From Planifilum fimeticola (lineage in GTDB: Bacteria; Bacillota; Bacilli; Thermoactinomycetales; DSM-44946), in contig NZ_PVNE01000015.1 of assembly GCF_003001905.1 (NCBI RefSeq), positions 1-64,000 on the forward strand: 64,000 bases of DNA. The letters run 5' to 3'. The notes under the pieces are model-generated. The model was not told the DNA's origin, made no database searches, and was given only the letters and a program-made list of their open reading frames with translations. Within the stretch, counting starts at the first letter, position 1; the number at the start of each line of letters is the position of its first letter. A program made the position numbers and the translations under genes. This document shows positions 44,327 through 52,670 of the stretch, piece by piece.

Positions 44327-44974
44327 TTACCTCTTCACCGCTTCCCGCGGCCGAATGATGTAGGTGCAGTTTCTTCCTCCTTTGGCCTTGCACTCCACCC
44401 GCTCCACATCGGCGGACAGGACGCTGCGAAACCAGTTGATCTCGGCGGAACAAGCCTGGTTGTAACAGCAGGCCACTTCCGAGATGGGACAATTGAATTC
44501 GGTCAGGACAAAGGTGCCGTCCTCCCGCGATTCCCACCGGACCATGTAACCTTTTTCATCCTGCAGTTCAGCCAGGGTCTTGACGCGCTCCTCCAACGAC
44601 TCCCCCTCGAAGAGGTTCCGGTACTCCTCCGTCAACCGCCTCTCCCGCCGACGGAACAAATTGTCGATGGCCGAGGAACCTTCCGCGTTCTCCAGATCCC
44701 GCAGGATGTCCAAAGTGAATGTATGATAATTTTTCGGGAAAAGGTCTTCCGCTCGTTCGGTCAGATCATATTGGTTCGTGGGACGGCCCATCGATTGCCT
44801 GAGCAGGCGGGACTGGATCAGATTGTCTCGCTCCAGTGTCTGGAGATGGCGGCGAACGGCCATCTCGGTGATGCCCAGTTTGGCCGCCAGATCACTGACC
44901 GTCATCGGACCTTCCGTCTTCAACAAATATAAAATCTGCTTGCGAGTCGAGGTGATTTCCTCCACCTTCTTCAC
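44327..44974 (-). CDS. SufR/DeoR-like winged-helix regulator with a cysteine cluster
   Basis: The 215-residue protein begins with a winged helix (TSTRKQILYLLKTEGPMTVSDLA, then ITEMAVRRHLQTLERDNL). The C-terminal half has Cys162, 169, 170, 175, 195 and 203 in FNCPISEVACCYNQAC and VECKAKGGRNCTYII. The spacing resembles SufR-type regulators, which bind a [4Fe-4S] cluster and control Fe-S assembly genes. GTG is the start, with AAAGGG just upstream. It has its own terminator. The target is unknown, but many Fe-S genes lie in this window. Confidence 0.8.
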   Translation of the reverse strand: MKKVEEITSTRKQILYLLKTEGPMTVSDLAAKLGITEMAVRRHLQTLERDNLIQSRLLRQSMGRPTNQYDLTERAEDLFPKNYHTFTLDILRDLENAEGSSAIDNLFRRRERRLTEEYRNLFEGESLEERVKTLAELQDEKGYMVRWESREDGTFVLTEFNCPISEVACCYNQACSAEINWFRSVLSADVERVECKAKGGRNCTYIIRPREAVKR

Positions 44975-45057
44975 CTGCCCTTTCTATTATTTTACCCGAA
45001 TTCCTGCTATAAGTAAATTTATTAAACAGATATCTTAAAAAAGGCTTCCGATGACCT

Positions 45058-45489
45058 TCACGTGCCCAATTCCTGACGCAGATAGTCCCGGACCCACTTG
45101 TCAAAGGACGAGAGAAGCTCCGATTGATCCCCGTGATCCTCCACCTCGCCGGGGGACAATTCATCGTACTTCCGAACCAACCGGTCCCGGAACCGCACCA
45201 ATTCCCGGATCCGTTCGGCCCCCTCCTTCGGTATCACCCGCTCATCCTCCAAAATGTCCACGATGTCGAGGTATCCCCCGGGATCTCTCATGATGAAGCC
45301 GTCGATCATCGTCGTCCCCACGTCGATCATGCATTCCACGGCCAGGTGGAGCGCCCGGGACGCGGCAAAAAAGAGCACCGGATCCCCTTCCCGCTCTCCG
45401 CGACGGCGTTTCGTCTCCTCCAGCACGGCGACGCATTCCCGGAGCACCTTCAACTGCCGCTCGATCCGATCCGTATCCACATCGTACAC
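45058..45489 (-). CDS. yutE: YutE family protein (DUF86/HepT fold)
   Basis: This 143-residue helical protein matches DUF86: YDVDTDRIERQLKVL at the start, ASRALHLAVECMIDVGTTMID in the core and VRFRDRLVRKYDEL near the end. HepT toxins of this fold need an R-x4-6-H motif; here the histidine position is arginine (RDRLVRKY), and no MNT-type partner is adjacent. A housekeeping role is therefore more likely. GTG at 45489 aligns with the usual MY-x-VD start and follows GGGGGGAACC. Confidence 0.82.
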   Translation of the reverse strand: MYDVDTDRIERQLKVLRECVAVLEETKRRRGEREGDPVLFFAASRALHLAVECMIDVGTTMIDGFIMRDPGGYLDIVDILEDERVIPKEGAERIRELVRFRDRLVRKYDELSPGEVEDHGDQSELLSSFDKWVRDYLRQELGT

Positions 45490-45747
45490 CACATCGGTTC
45501 CCCCCATCCGTCATCAGTGCATATCAACAACATTTTAGCGCATCCCCAACCGCACAAAAACCGTTATCCGCTCTCCAACAATTCCCTTCCTTTTCCTACA
45601 CCTGCCCGTCCGACCGAAAGGCGGCACACATACACTGATGGAAAACCAATGCGAACCTCAAAGCTTTTGCAGTTTCGCCGATCCTCCGGAAAACCCGCCG
45701 AATCCCCCTCGGCCAACCACCATTTTTATATGACGGAAGGTGATCGG

Positions 45748-46278
45748 ATGTCTCTCCTCGCAGCCATGATTCTCGCTTCCTTCGCCGCCAATGTGGACAA
45801 CGTCGGTATCGGAATCGAAAAAACGTCAAAGGGAGAACGGATTCCCTTTCAGGCGCTTTTCGCCCTGTTCTCCGTCACCGCTGTTTTCTCCTCCCTTGCG
45901 GTCCAACTGGGTCTTTGGCTCGAGGGAAAAATTCCTTCCCAATATGTCGAATGGACCTGCGGCATCCTGCTCGGTTTCGTCGGCCTTCGCGTTTCGCTTC
46001 CGGGGCAGGATCCCTCCCGCAAAGTCGCCCTGCTTGAACGCAAATGGTGGATGTTTGCCTTCAGCCAGTCTCTCAACAATCTTTCCATGGGACTGAGCGG
46101 AGGCTTTCTCGGCTTTCACCCGGTGCTTTTCGGGATCACGCTGGGAGGCGCGAGCAGTTTCCTGTTATGGACCGGCACCCGGATCGGGATCCGCCTGCAA
46201 AGCACCCACATCGCTTGGATGCATCGCCTGGGCGGTGCCTTTCTCCTCCTCATCGCCGCGCTTCAATTCCTCCGATAA
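45748..46278 (+). CDS. MntP/YtaF-type membrane protein
   Basis: The 176-residue protein has six hydrophobic segments in two similar halves, ASFAANVDNVGIGIEK and FSQSLNNLSMGLSGGFLG. These correspond to the paired D-A-x-x-V motifs of MntP manganese exporters but carry N-x-x-N and L-N-N, closer to YtaF of spore formers. Ion export is plausible but not shown. ATG follows GGAAGGTGATCG. It lies 70 bases before the DUF4349 lipoprotein gene on the same strand. Confidence 0.75.
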   Translation: MSLLAAMILASFAANVDNVGIGIEKTSKGERIPFQALFALFSVTAVFSSLAVQLGLWLEGKIPSQYVEWTCGILLGFVGLRVSLPGQDPSRKVALLERKWWMFAFSQSLNNLSMGLSGGFLGFHPVLFGITLGGASSFLLWTGTRIGIRLQSTHIAWMHRLGGAFLLLIAALQFLR

Positions 46279-46348
46279 AAAGGGAACGAACTGCAACTTT
46301 TCTCTCCTTTCTTCGTCTGAAAAGCAGAGACGAAGGGAGGAACCCGAC

Positions 46349-47278
46349 GTGAAGATGTGGCAAAGGATCGGATTCGCCTTATTGGTGATCACCCTGCTGG
46401 CGGGGTGTTCAACGGAAAAGGCATCCCCGCAGCTGCCCGAGAATCGGACCGTGCAAAAGAGCCTGGTAGAACCGCTGGATGCCAAGAACGAAGCGATGGG
46501 TTCCCAGTCTTCCGCTCCCTCTTCGACGGAGACGGCCCTGAAAAAGGCCGAAGAACCGCGCGCCGCGGCGGATGAGGAGGTGCCGCCGGAGCAAAAGGTG
46601 ATTTACCGGGCTGATGTGCAAATGCGCGTCTCCCGCTTTAAACAGGCACGGGAACAGTTAGAGAAGGAAGCCCGGAAGCTGGGCGGCTACATCGTCAATG
46701 AGTCGGAATCGAGGGACGATCGAACCCTCCGGGGAACCATCGTGTTCCGCATTCCCCAACAGCGCTTTCAAGACTTTCTCTCCTCCCTGGAAAAGTGGGC
46801 GGTGGAAATCCCTTCGAAACAGATTCAGGGCACCGACGTCACCGAGGAGTACGTGGATCTGAAATCCCGCCTCCGGGCCAAGCAAGCCGTGGAGAAGCGG
46901 CTGCTGGAATTGATGAAACAGGCGAAGAAGCCGGAAGATCTTCTGAACATCACCAATCACTTGTCCCAGGTGCAGGAGGAGATCGAACGGATCAAGGGAC
47001 GCATGCGCTATCTGGATGACCGGATCGATTATGCGACGGTCACCGTCAACCTGGAACAGCCGGTCGTGCTGGAAAACCCCAACGCGGGGCTATGGCAACA
47101 AATCCTCCAATCCTTTGTCGATTCCACCGCCTGGCTGCTGAACGCCTTCCGGAGAGCGCTGGTTTTCCTGGCCGCCGCCCTTCCCCCGCTTCTGATCCTG
47201 GCGGCGATCGGCATCCCCCTGTGGAATCGATATCGCCGCCGCAGAGCTTCCGCGCCGCAACCTCCGGATGAAAACTAA
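46349..47278 (+). CDS. DUF4349 lipoprotein with coiled coil and membrane anchor
   Basis: The 309-residue product has a lipoprotein signal (MWQRIGFALLVITLLAGC, Cys20) and a low-complexity linker. A DUF4349 core follows with RADVQMRVSRFKQAREQLEKEA and EYVDLKSRLRAKQAVEKRLLEL as coiled coil. A C-terminal membrane span (about residues 265-290) precedes a basic tail, so the protein is held at both ends. GTG at 46349 follows AGGGAGGAACC. Function unknown; many DUF4349 proteins occur in spore formers. A terminator follows directly. Confidence 0.85.
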   Translation: MKMWQRIGFALLVITLLAGCSTEKASPQLPENRTVQKSLVEPLDAKNEAMGSQSSAPSSTETALKKAEEPRAAADEEVPPEQKVIYRADVQMRVSRFKQAREQLEKEARKLGGYIVNESESRDDRTLRGTIVFRIPQQRFQDFLSSLEKWAVEIPSKQIQGTDVTEEYVDLKSRLRAKQAVEKRLLELMKQAKKPEDLLNITNHLSQVQEEIERIKGRMRYLDDRIDYATVTVNLEQPVVLENPNAGLWQQILQSFVDSTAWLLNAFRRALVFLAAALPPLLILAAIGIPLWNRYRRRRASAPQPPDEN

Positions 47279-47285
47279 ACCGTGC

Positions 47286-47320
47286 GAAAAACCGGACGGA
47301 AAATTTTCCTCCGGTTTTTC
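47286..47320 (+). terminator. Terminator after the DUF4349 gene
   Basis: GAAAAACCGG...CCGGTTTTTC, with an inner GGAAAATTTTCC segment. It is symmetric and usable both ways. Confidence 0.8.
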
Positions 47321-47406
47321 GTCTTTTAAAAGCGGAAGGCGAATAGGATCTCCAAGATCTTCAAACAATGAGACAAGATGGTGAAACACGGAAAGGAGTG
47401 AGACGG

Positions 47407-47670
47407 TTGCAACTGTCCACCAAGGATCTCCACTATCTGAAGGATGAGCTTTCCTGGGAACTTTTGGCCATGAAAAAATGCCATCACTACGCCCAGGAAT
47501 GCCAGGATCCCGAAATTCGCCAACTGCTCGACCGGATCGGAAAGATTCATCAACAACATTACCAAATCCTGCTGAATCAGCTGAATCCGTCCGGTCAGCC
47601 GACCATGCAGTCCCCCGCGGGAACCCAGTCGACATACCCCGCCTCATGCTGGGGAAACATGCAGTCGTAA
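47407..47670 (+). CDS. Small CotF-like spore coat protein
   Basis: This 87-residue helical protein, LSTKDLHYLKDELSWELLAMKKCHHYA then DPEIRQLLDRIGKIHQQHYQ, resembles the first half of CotF/YhcQ-type coat proteins. A glutamine- and proline-rich tail ends NMQS. TTG at 47407 is chosen because AAAGGAG lies eight bases upstream; the ATG at 47368 has no site. It precedes another CotF-type gene by 60 bases. Localisation to the spore surface is inferred from the family. Confidence 0.7.
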   Translation: MQLSTKDLHYLKDELSWELLAMKKCHHYAQECQDPEIRQLLDRIGKIHQQHYQILLNQLNPSGQPTMQSPAGTQSTYPASCWGNMQS

Positions 47671-47730
47671 GCCGCAACCCGCACCCGCGGGGGATTTGAC
47701 GAAAAAAATTGCACAAAGGAGGATCCCGAT

Positions 47731-48102
47731 ATGCAATGGCAGTCCCAAGATCCCTCCTCTCCCTACCATCCGCAGGGAACACCTTCTGGGGGGCAGCAGC
47801 AGCAGACCGGCCTCCCCCGAGTAAAGGGGCCGGAAATGAACGACCGGGACCGGATCAATGATGTGATGGCGACGGAAAAATACCTGACCACCGCGTACAA
47901 CATCGCCGTCAACGAGGCGAGCACCGAACAGCTCTACCGGACCCAGATGAACCTTCTGAACGAACTGCATCAATGTCAACGGGATTTGTTCAACCTGATG
48001 CACCGGAAGGGCTGGTACAAACTCGATCAAGCCCAGGCACAGGACGTCTACCAAACCGCCCAGCAATTTTCCAACTACCAAACCCAGTTTCCCTATTCGT
48101 GA
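47731..48102 (+). CDS. CotF-family spore coat protein
   Basis: The 123-residue product has a glutamine/proline-rich N-terminus. A CotF domain follows: NDRDRINDVMATEKYLTTAYN, ASTEQLYRTQMNLLNELHQCQRDL and FNLMHRKGWYKLDQAQAQDV, the last being typical of CotF. These proteins are assembled on spore coats. ATG follows AAAGGAGGATCC. It probably shares a transcript with the preceding coat gene. GC-rich hairpins follow the stop. Confidence 0.88.
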   Translation: MQWQSQDPSSPYHPQGTPSGGQQQQTGLPRVKGPEMNDRDRINDVMATEKYLTTAYNIAVNEASTEQLYRTQMNLLNELHQCQRDLFNLMHRKGWYKLDQAQAQDVYQTAQQFSNYQTQFPYS

Positions 48103-48107
48103 GGGCT

Positions 48108-48145
48108 GTGCCGCCCCATCGGCGGCACGCCTTCGGTCCCGCCAG
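48108..48145 (+). terminator. GC-rich hairpins after the coat genes
   Basis: GTGCCGCC-CCATC-GGCGGCAC (48108-48128) and a second stem with TCCCGCC and GGCGGGG follow the stop. The T run is poor, so termination is uncertain. Confidence 0.4.
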
Positions 48146-48154
48146 GCGGGGTGC

Positions 48155-48778
48155 CTACGGCAAGCCGTCACCCAACAACAGAACCGTCATATAAACCGCA
48201 CTCGCCCAGATAAAGAAGGCCGACAGCTTGTTCAACACCGGGATGAATCCCGGTTTCATTTTTTTCAACACCCGCCCGGCGACGGCCAAAAAGACAAACC
48301 ACAAAAAGGAGACCAGGATGCAGGCGACAGTGAAGCCCATTTTCTCGGCGCCCGCATATTGCAGGGAACTGGCTCCGATCACCCCCACCGTATCCATGAT
48401 GGCGTGCGGGTTGAGCAGAGAAACCGAACCTGCGAACATCACCTGTTCCCTCGGGGAAATGGCCGACCCCGTCTGCCGCTCTTCCGGGGAATCTCCCCCG
48501 CTCCGCCAGGTGACCCAGCCCATGTACAAAAGAAAGAGCACTCCGATGCCCAGCAGGGCGTAGCGGAGCCAGTTCACCGTCAGCACCACCAGGGATACCC
48601 CCGTCACCGCGAGCAGGATGAGCATCGCGTCGCAGAATGTGGCCGTCAAGACGGCGGGCATTGCGCGCACCAGGCGGGGTTGGATCGCCCCCTGGTTGAA
48701 AATGAACACATTTTGCACGCCCAGCGGCAAAATGAGGCCCAACGCCAACACCAGTCCGTGAACAAAAGCCAGCAGCAA
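48155..48778 (-). CDS. LysE/ArgO-type amino acid exporter
   Basis: This 207-residue membrane protein has six hydrophobic segments. It has the family start FVHGLVLALGLILPLGVQNVFIFNQGA, then ATFCDAMLILLAVTGVS and SLLNPHAIMDTVGVIG. ArgO/LysE proteins export basic amino acids. ATG at 48778 is preceded by GGGGAGGGGACGAATTGC. It is divergent from the HTH gene at 48991. No regulator of the LysG/ArgP type lies beside it. Confidence 0.9.
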   Translation of the reverse strand: MLLAFVHGLVLALGLILPLGVQNVFIFNQGAIQPRLVRAMPAVLTATFCDAMLILLAVTGVSLVVLTVNWLRYALLGIGVLFLLYMGWVTWRSGGDSPEERQTGSAISPREQVMFAGSVSLLNPHAIMDTVGVIGASSLQYAGAEKMGFTVACILVSFLWFVFLAVAGRVLKKMKPGFIPVLNKLSAFFIWASAVYMTVLLLGDGLP

Positions 48779-48990
48779 TTCGTCCCCTCCCCGATATTTG
48801 TATCAATAAGCCAATATGTATACGATTTTCTTTCGCTCTGCAAGACCTGAATGCTCCGTCCCATCGAAAGGCTTGTCAAAGTCTCGATTTGTTTGTTCTT
48901 TGATGACATCCTTTGTCGCTCAGGAAGGAATAATCAGTTCATCCTCGAATTGGTAATGATGAAGCATGCCAATCGGGGAGGGTAATTGGT

Positions 48991-49644
48991 ATGGAAAAAA
49001 AGCACATCACCACCCGGGAGGCCGCGGAACGGCTGCGGGTTCACGCTCGGACCATCCGCAAATGGATTGATGTGTTTGAGGATTACATTCATCCCGAGGT
49101 GAACGACCGCGGTCATTACATCTTCTCCGAAGAAGGGTTCCGCCGGCTGGCCGAAATTCAAACCCGCCTGCAAAAACCGAACAAATCGATGCGCCAGGTT
49201 CGCCAGGAACTCATCCAGGAGGGAAAACTGGAACAACCGCCCGCGGAGGGCCCGGAATTCCTGGATGACATCGACCCGGACACCAAGGTGGCCCCCTTTA
49301 TGAGCGCCGAAAAGGCGTACAGGTACATGATGGACACGGTAAACGCCATCAATGACACGCTGGAGGAATTGTCGGGCCGGATGCAGCGGATGGAAGACCA
49401 GGTGATCAATCTGTACGGAGCCTTGGAAAAATTGGAAAACAGAATGACCACCAAAAACGCCCTGTACGCTCCGGCCAAGGACGTGCAGAGCATGTTCGAC
49501 GAGATCCGCAAAATGCATGAACAACTGAAGGCGGAATTGCGCAACGTCTCCTTCTCCCAGCGTTTGGCGGCGGCGACGGAGAGCCAATTCGTCCCCCGAA
49601 AAGAGCGAAAACCGAGGGCAGCTCGGTTTTTCGGAATATTTTAA
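48991..49644 (+). CDS. RacA-like MerR-type HTH protein with a coiled coil
   Basis: The 217-residue protein starts with a MerR-type helix-turn-helix (HITTREAAERLRVHARTIRKWI), followed by a wing with NDRGHYIFSEEGFRRLAEIQ. A linker and then a long heptad-like coiled coil (about residues 110-190, YRYMMDTVNAINDTLEELSGRM and onward) end in a basic tail. This layout is like B. subtilis RacA, which anchors the chromosome at the pole in sporulation. A transcriptional role is the alternative. ATG follows GGAGGGTAATTGGT. Confidence 0.65.
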   Translation: MEKKHITTREAAERLRVHARTIRKWIDVFEDYIHPEVNDRGHYIFSEEGFRRLAEIQTRLQKPNKSMRQVRQELIQEGKLEQPPAEGPEFLDDIDPDTKVAPFMSAEKAYRYMMDTVNAINDTLEELSGRMQRMEDQVINLYGALEKLENRMTTKNALYAPAKDVQSMFDEIRKMHEQLKAELRNVSFSQRLAAATESQFVPRKERKPRAARFFGIF

Positions 49645-49680
49645 GGAATGTTCGGGAATGGGAGACTCCCCTCCATCGTG

Positions 49681-49686
49681 TATAAT
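49681..49686 (+). promoter_or_regulatory. -10 box for the DUF3055 gene
   Basis: TATAAT lies 39 bases before the ATG, preceded by TG. No good -35 hexamer was found. Confidence 0.35.
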
Positions 49687-49724
49687 GGAAATCGGAACAA
49701 AAATGCGGAAAAAGGAGAATCTCC

Positions 49725-49991
49725 ATGTCAGAACCGATGTATCTGTATGACGAGGTGGAGGACACCCAGACCCGTTATGTGAGCTTTGTCGACGATACCT
49801 CCCGTTTCGACCTGGCCCTCATCACCACGGAACGCTTTTTCGGAAAAACCCTGGTGCTCAATCTCCAATCCAACCGTTATGCCATCATCGGCCAAGACGA
49901 CCTGGAGGAGCCGGGGTATTTGGAGCAGGTGTACGGCATCAGCCCGGAAGAGGCGGAACGGTTGAAAAAATTCCTTCTCAGCGTGGTTTGA
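49725..49991 (+). CDS. DUF3055 family protein
   Basis: The 88-residue protein matches the SAV0927/DUF3055 family of Firmicutes: MYLYDEVEDTQTRYVSFVDD, RFDLALITTERFFGKTLVLN and AIIGQDDLEEPGYLEQVY. It is soluble with a beta-rich fold followed by an acidic helix; the function is unknown. ATG follows AAAAAGGAGAATCTCC; a second ATG four codons on is possible. It is followed by a small unknown gene. Confidence 0.85.
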   Translation: MSEPMYLYDEVEDTQTRYVSFVDDTSRFDLALITTERFFGKTLVLNLQSNRYAIIGQDDLEEPGYLEQVYGISPEEAERLKKFLLSVV

Positions 49992-50042
49992 CGGGGAATG
50001 AAATGCTCCCTCGCCGGTTATGTTAACGGCGAGGTGATCGAA

Positions 50043-50330
50043 ATGAAACCGAAGCGGAATACCCCCTACACGGACGTGTCCACCGTGGAGTCGCTGCGAA
50101 ACGAAGTGATTCCCGAGGAGTTCCCGGAAGGGCCCTACGGGGCGGCCCACAACGAGGATGTGCTGGGCAAGGAATCCCCGTGGTTCGCCTCCCAGCACGC
50201 CGCACCGCGGTTCACCTATGAAAACCGCGAATTTCACGAGGGGATCCCCCGTCAGGATCCGGGCAGCCACCCCACCCATGATGATCCCCGGAAGGATGAG
50301 GAGCTTCCGGAGGAAGAAAGTCGATATTAG
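50043..50330 (+). CDS. Small acidic protein of unknown function
   Basis: This 95-residue hydrophilic protein (MKPKRNTPYTDVSTVESLRNEV, then PEGPYGAAHNEDVLGKESPW) ends in a run of Asp, Glu and Pro and looks largely disordered. ATG at 50043 follows GAGGTGATCG; a longer frame starts at 49998 without a site. It resembles short conserved Bacilli proteins, often called cytosolic, but I cannot name the family. Confidence 0.6.
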   Translation: MKPKRNTPYTDVSTVESLRNEVIPEEFPEGPYGAAHNEDVLGKESPWFASQHAAPRFTYENREFHEGIPRQDPGSHPTHDDPRKDEELPEEESRY

Positions 50331-50340
50331 AGACAAAAAA

Positions 50341-50405
50341 ACCCACGCCATGTGGGTATATCATTTTTGAGGAGTTTTCAGATGCCGCTCTTGCGGCTTT
50401 TTTTT
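50341..50405 (+). terminator. Tandem + strand terminators overlapping the 3' end of yutD
   Basis: ACCCAC-GCCAT-GTGGGT (50341-50357) is followed by ATATCATTTTT. GCCGC-TCTT-GCGGC (50384-50397) is followed by eight T residues. The second lies inside the last codons of yutD. Confidence 0.65.
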
Positions 50406-50704
50406 CGGACCTGCGCCTCCTTCTTGGAGGGAATTTGCTTCAGGACGAAGTAAGCGCAGCCGAAATTGCAATACTCATTCAGATACTCCTGCAGATAACC
50501 GATTTTGTTATCCCGGGTGGCCTTGGGATGACGGTCGGAAAAAAAACCCTTCAGCCGAAGTTGACCGTAACCCCAATCCCCCACGATGTAGTCATACTTT
50601 TTAAGGATGTCACTGTACCGCTTTCGGAAGGCCTCGGCGTTCCAGGCGTCATTGTGATTGGTCAACAGCTCGTATGTTTTTCCCTGAATATGGATGATAT
50701 TCAT
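50378..50704 (-). CDS. yutD: YutD family protein (DUF1027)
   Basis: The 108-residue product matches YutD: IIHIQGKTYELLTNHNDAWN, FRKRYSDILKKYDYIVGDWGYGQLRLKG and the cysteine-containing YLNEYCNFGCAYFVLKQI. It is soluble and of unknown function. ATG at 50704 follows GAGGTTGG. The gene is divergent from the YhcN-type lipoprotein gene and its 3' end contains the + strand terminator of the upstream gene pair. Confidence 0.9.
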   Translation of the reverse strand: MNIIHIQGKTYELLTNHNDAWNAEAFRKRYSDILKKYDYIVGDWGYGQLRLKGFFSDRHPKATRDNKIGYLQEYLNEYCNFGCAYFVLKQIPSKKEAQVRKKSRKSGI

Positions 50705-50744
50705 GGTATCCAACCTCGATGTTTCTGCCTTTTTCTATCATCCA

Positions 50745-50753
50745 TGGTACAAT
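50745..50753 (+). promoter_or_regulatory. Extended -10 promoter for the YhcN-type lipoprotein gene
   Basis: TG-G-TACAAT lies about 145 bases before the GTG start. It also lies close to the yutD start, so the region is a divergent promoter. Confidence 0.4.
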
Positions 50754-50897
50754 ATCCAGGCAATAAAATACAATCACCCGAAGAGGATTGGACCCATCAA
50801 TCTTGGACTTTTTTGGGTGAGTCCGCCGGTCCTTTCCACCTCCGTCCCTGCATACCCCCTTCCCGCCGGGGCACGCTATGGCTAGGAGGTGGCAAAG

Positions 50898-51524
50898 GTG
50901 ATGAAGCAACGGGTTTTGGCTCTGGTTTCCTGTTTTTTCATTTCTCTGGCGGCCGCCTGCGCTCCCGCCGGTCAACGGCCCGAGGCGGACACCGACCAAA
51001 CCTTGTTCAGGGACCGAACCGATGAGACCCCCGGCGCCTACGATTACGTGAACAGGGAAGCGCCCCGCGGAATCCGAATGGGCACCCAAAACCCGGTCGG
51101 TTACATCCGTTACCAAAAGGACAACAACCAACGCGGCGGACGGGCGCCCAACATCTACGTGGACCGGAACAACTTGGCCCGGCAAATCGCTTATCTGGTG
51201 ACCAACCAGCGGGGGATCAAAGATGCCACCGTGCTGGTCACCGATGACCACGTGTTTGTAGGAATCAACGGGAATCAAGGGAAAAAATTGGATTACCAGA
51301 CCCTGCGCCGGATCCGACAAACCGCTCTCAGCGTCACCCCGCGGTATTACCGGGTGCACGTCGTCAATGAAAACGCCCTGCTTCGCCGGATGAACGAGGT
51401 GGGAACGGGCCGCGCCCGCAATGATCTGCAACGGCTGCTCCGCGACCTGGGGGACACGACACCGCCCGGCGTGGGAACGCCCGGCATCATCCGACGCCCC
51501 GGTAAACCGCCGGTGCTCGATTGA
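50898..51524 (+). CDS. YhcN/YlaJ family sporulation lipoprotein (YutC-like)
   Basis: This 208-residue lipoprotein (lipobox LAAAC, Cys21) has a glycine/arginine-rich middle. The YhcN/YlaJ core is DRNNLARQIAYLVTNQRGIKDATVLVTDDHVFVGIN. The C-terminus is proline-rich. Relatives are found in the inner spore membrane or cortex. GTG at 50898 is chosen for its distance from TAGGAGGTGG; the ATG one codon later is also possible. Its place between yutD and lipA matches B. subtilis yutC. Confidence 0.85.
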   Translation: MMKQRVLALVSCFFISLAAACAPAGQRPEADTDQTLFRDRTDETPGAYDYVNREAPRGIRMGTQNPVGYIRYQKDNNQRGGRAPNIYVDRNNLARQIAYLVTNQRGIKDATVLVTDDHVFVGINGNQGKKLDYQTLRRIRQTALSVTPRYYRVHVVNENALLRRMNEVGTGRARNDLQRLLRDLGDTTPPGVGTPGIIRRPGKPPVLD

Positions 51525-51540
51525 CCGAAGCGCGAAATGA

Positions 51541-51573
51541 CGAAATCCCCCGCCGATGCGACGGGGGATTTCG
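51541..51573. terminator. Bidirectional terminator between the YutC-like gene and lipA
   Basis: CGAAATCCCCCG pairs perfectly with CGGGGGATTTCG around CCGATGCGA. The two genes converge on it. Confidence 0.85.
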
Positions 51574-51588
51574 CGTGATTTGCATCAA

Positions 51589-52464
51589 TCATGAAAGGGC
51601 CCTTTGTGCCGACTTCACCTGCTCATGGGCGTGATACGAACTGCGTACCAGCGGACCCGACTCCACGTGGGAGAAGCCCCGCTTCAGCCCCTCCTCCTTC
51701 AGCCGGGCAAATTCTTCGGGGGTGTAGTACCGCTCGATGCGCAAATGTTTCTTGGTCGGCTGCAGGTATTGACCGATCGTCAAAATATCCACCCGGTTGG
51801 CCCGCAGATCGTCCATCGTCTCCAAAATCTCGGCCCACTCCTCGCCGACGCCCACCATGATGCTCGATTTGGTCGGAATGTCCGGCTGCATCTCCTTGGC
51901 CCGGCGGAGAAGCTCCAGGGACCGGTCATACTTCGCCTTGGCGCGCACCCTGTCGGACAGCCGCCGGACGGTTTCCACATTGTGATTCAAAATGTCCGGC
52001 CGCTCATCCATTACCGTCTTCAGGGCATCCCAATTGCCCTGGAAGTCGGGGATCAGCACCTCCACGCTGGTCAGCGGATTGCGCTTCCGAATCGCCCGGA
52101 TCGTCGCGGCGAAGATGGCGGCTCCCCCGTCCTTCAGATCATCCCGGGCGACCGAAGTCACCACCGCATGCTTCAGCCCCATCTTTTCCACCGTTTCAGC
52201 GACCCGTTCCGGCTCCTGCCAGTCCAGCTCCGTCGGCAAGCCCGTTTTGACGGCACAAAACCGGCATGCCCGGGTGCAGATATCTCCCAGAATCATGAAG
52301 GTGGCCGTCCGGTTAACCCCCCAGCATTCATAGATGTTGGGACAACGGGCTTCCTCACAGACGGTGTGCAATGTCTTGCTCCGCATCATCCTCTTTATTT
52401 CATGAAAGTTTTCATTGGTGGTCAACCGGACCTTGAGCCACTCGGGTTTCCGTTCATATTTCAT
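51589..52464 (-). CDS. lipA: Lipoyl synthase LipA
   Basis: The 291-residue radical-SAM enzyme has both cluster motifs: the auxiliary set in [13 protein letters not shown] (residues 36-48) and the radical-SAM set in [13 protein letters not shown] (about residues 63-75). It ends with the conserved [10 protein letters not shown]. LipA inserts two sulfur atoms into octanoyl groups of lipoyl domains. ATG follows CGGGGAGGAACCATC. An extended -10 promoter lies at 52531-52539. Confidence 0.97.
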   Translation of the reverse strand: MKYERKPEWLKVRLTTNENFHEIKRMMRSKTLHTVCEEARCPNIYECWGVNRTATFMILGDICTRACRFCAVKTGLPTELDWQEPERVAETVEKMGLKHAVVTSVARDDLKDGGAAIFAATIRAIRKRNPLTSVEVLIPDFQGNWDALKTVMDERPDILNHNVETVRRLSDRVRAKAKYDRSLELLRRAKEMQPDIPTKSSIMVGVGEEWAEILETMDDLRANRVDILTIGQYLQPTKKHLRIERYYTPEEFARLKEEGLKRGFSHVESGPLVRSSYHAHEQVKSAQRALS

Positions 52465-52530
52465 GATGGTTCCTCCCCGCAGGTTTACCTCCATTTTTTC
52501 CGCAGTCCCTTGCAACGAAACTCTCTGTCT

Positions 52531-52539
52531 ATAATACCA
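52531..52539 (-). promoter_or_regulatory. Extended -10 promoter for lipA
   Basis: On the minus strand TG-G-TATTAT lies about 67 bases before the lipA ATG. No clear -35 hexamer. Confidence 0.4.
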
Positions 52540-52670
52540 CAAATCGGGCGGGGCTAAGCCCATCCCTTCCCGACGCGGGAAAAAGGCGAGCCGATACCAC
52601 AAAATACCGATATGAAAAGAGGGGCGGCGGACCAACCTAGGAATAAGACGGAAATCGTGGTGAGGAACTG

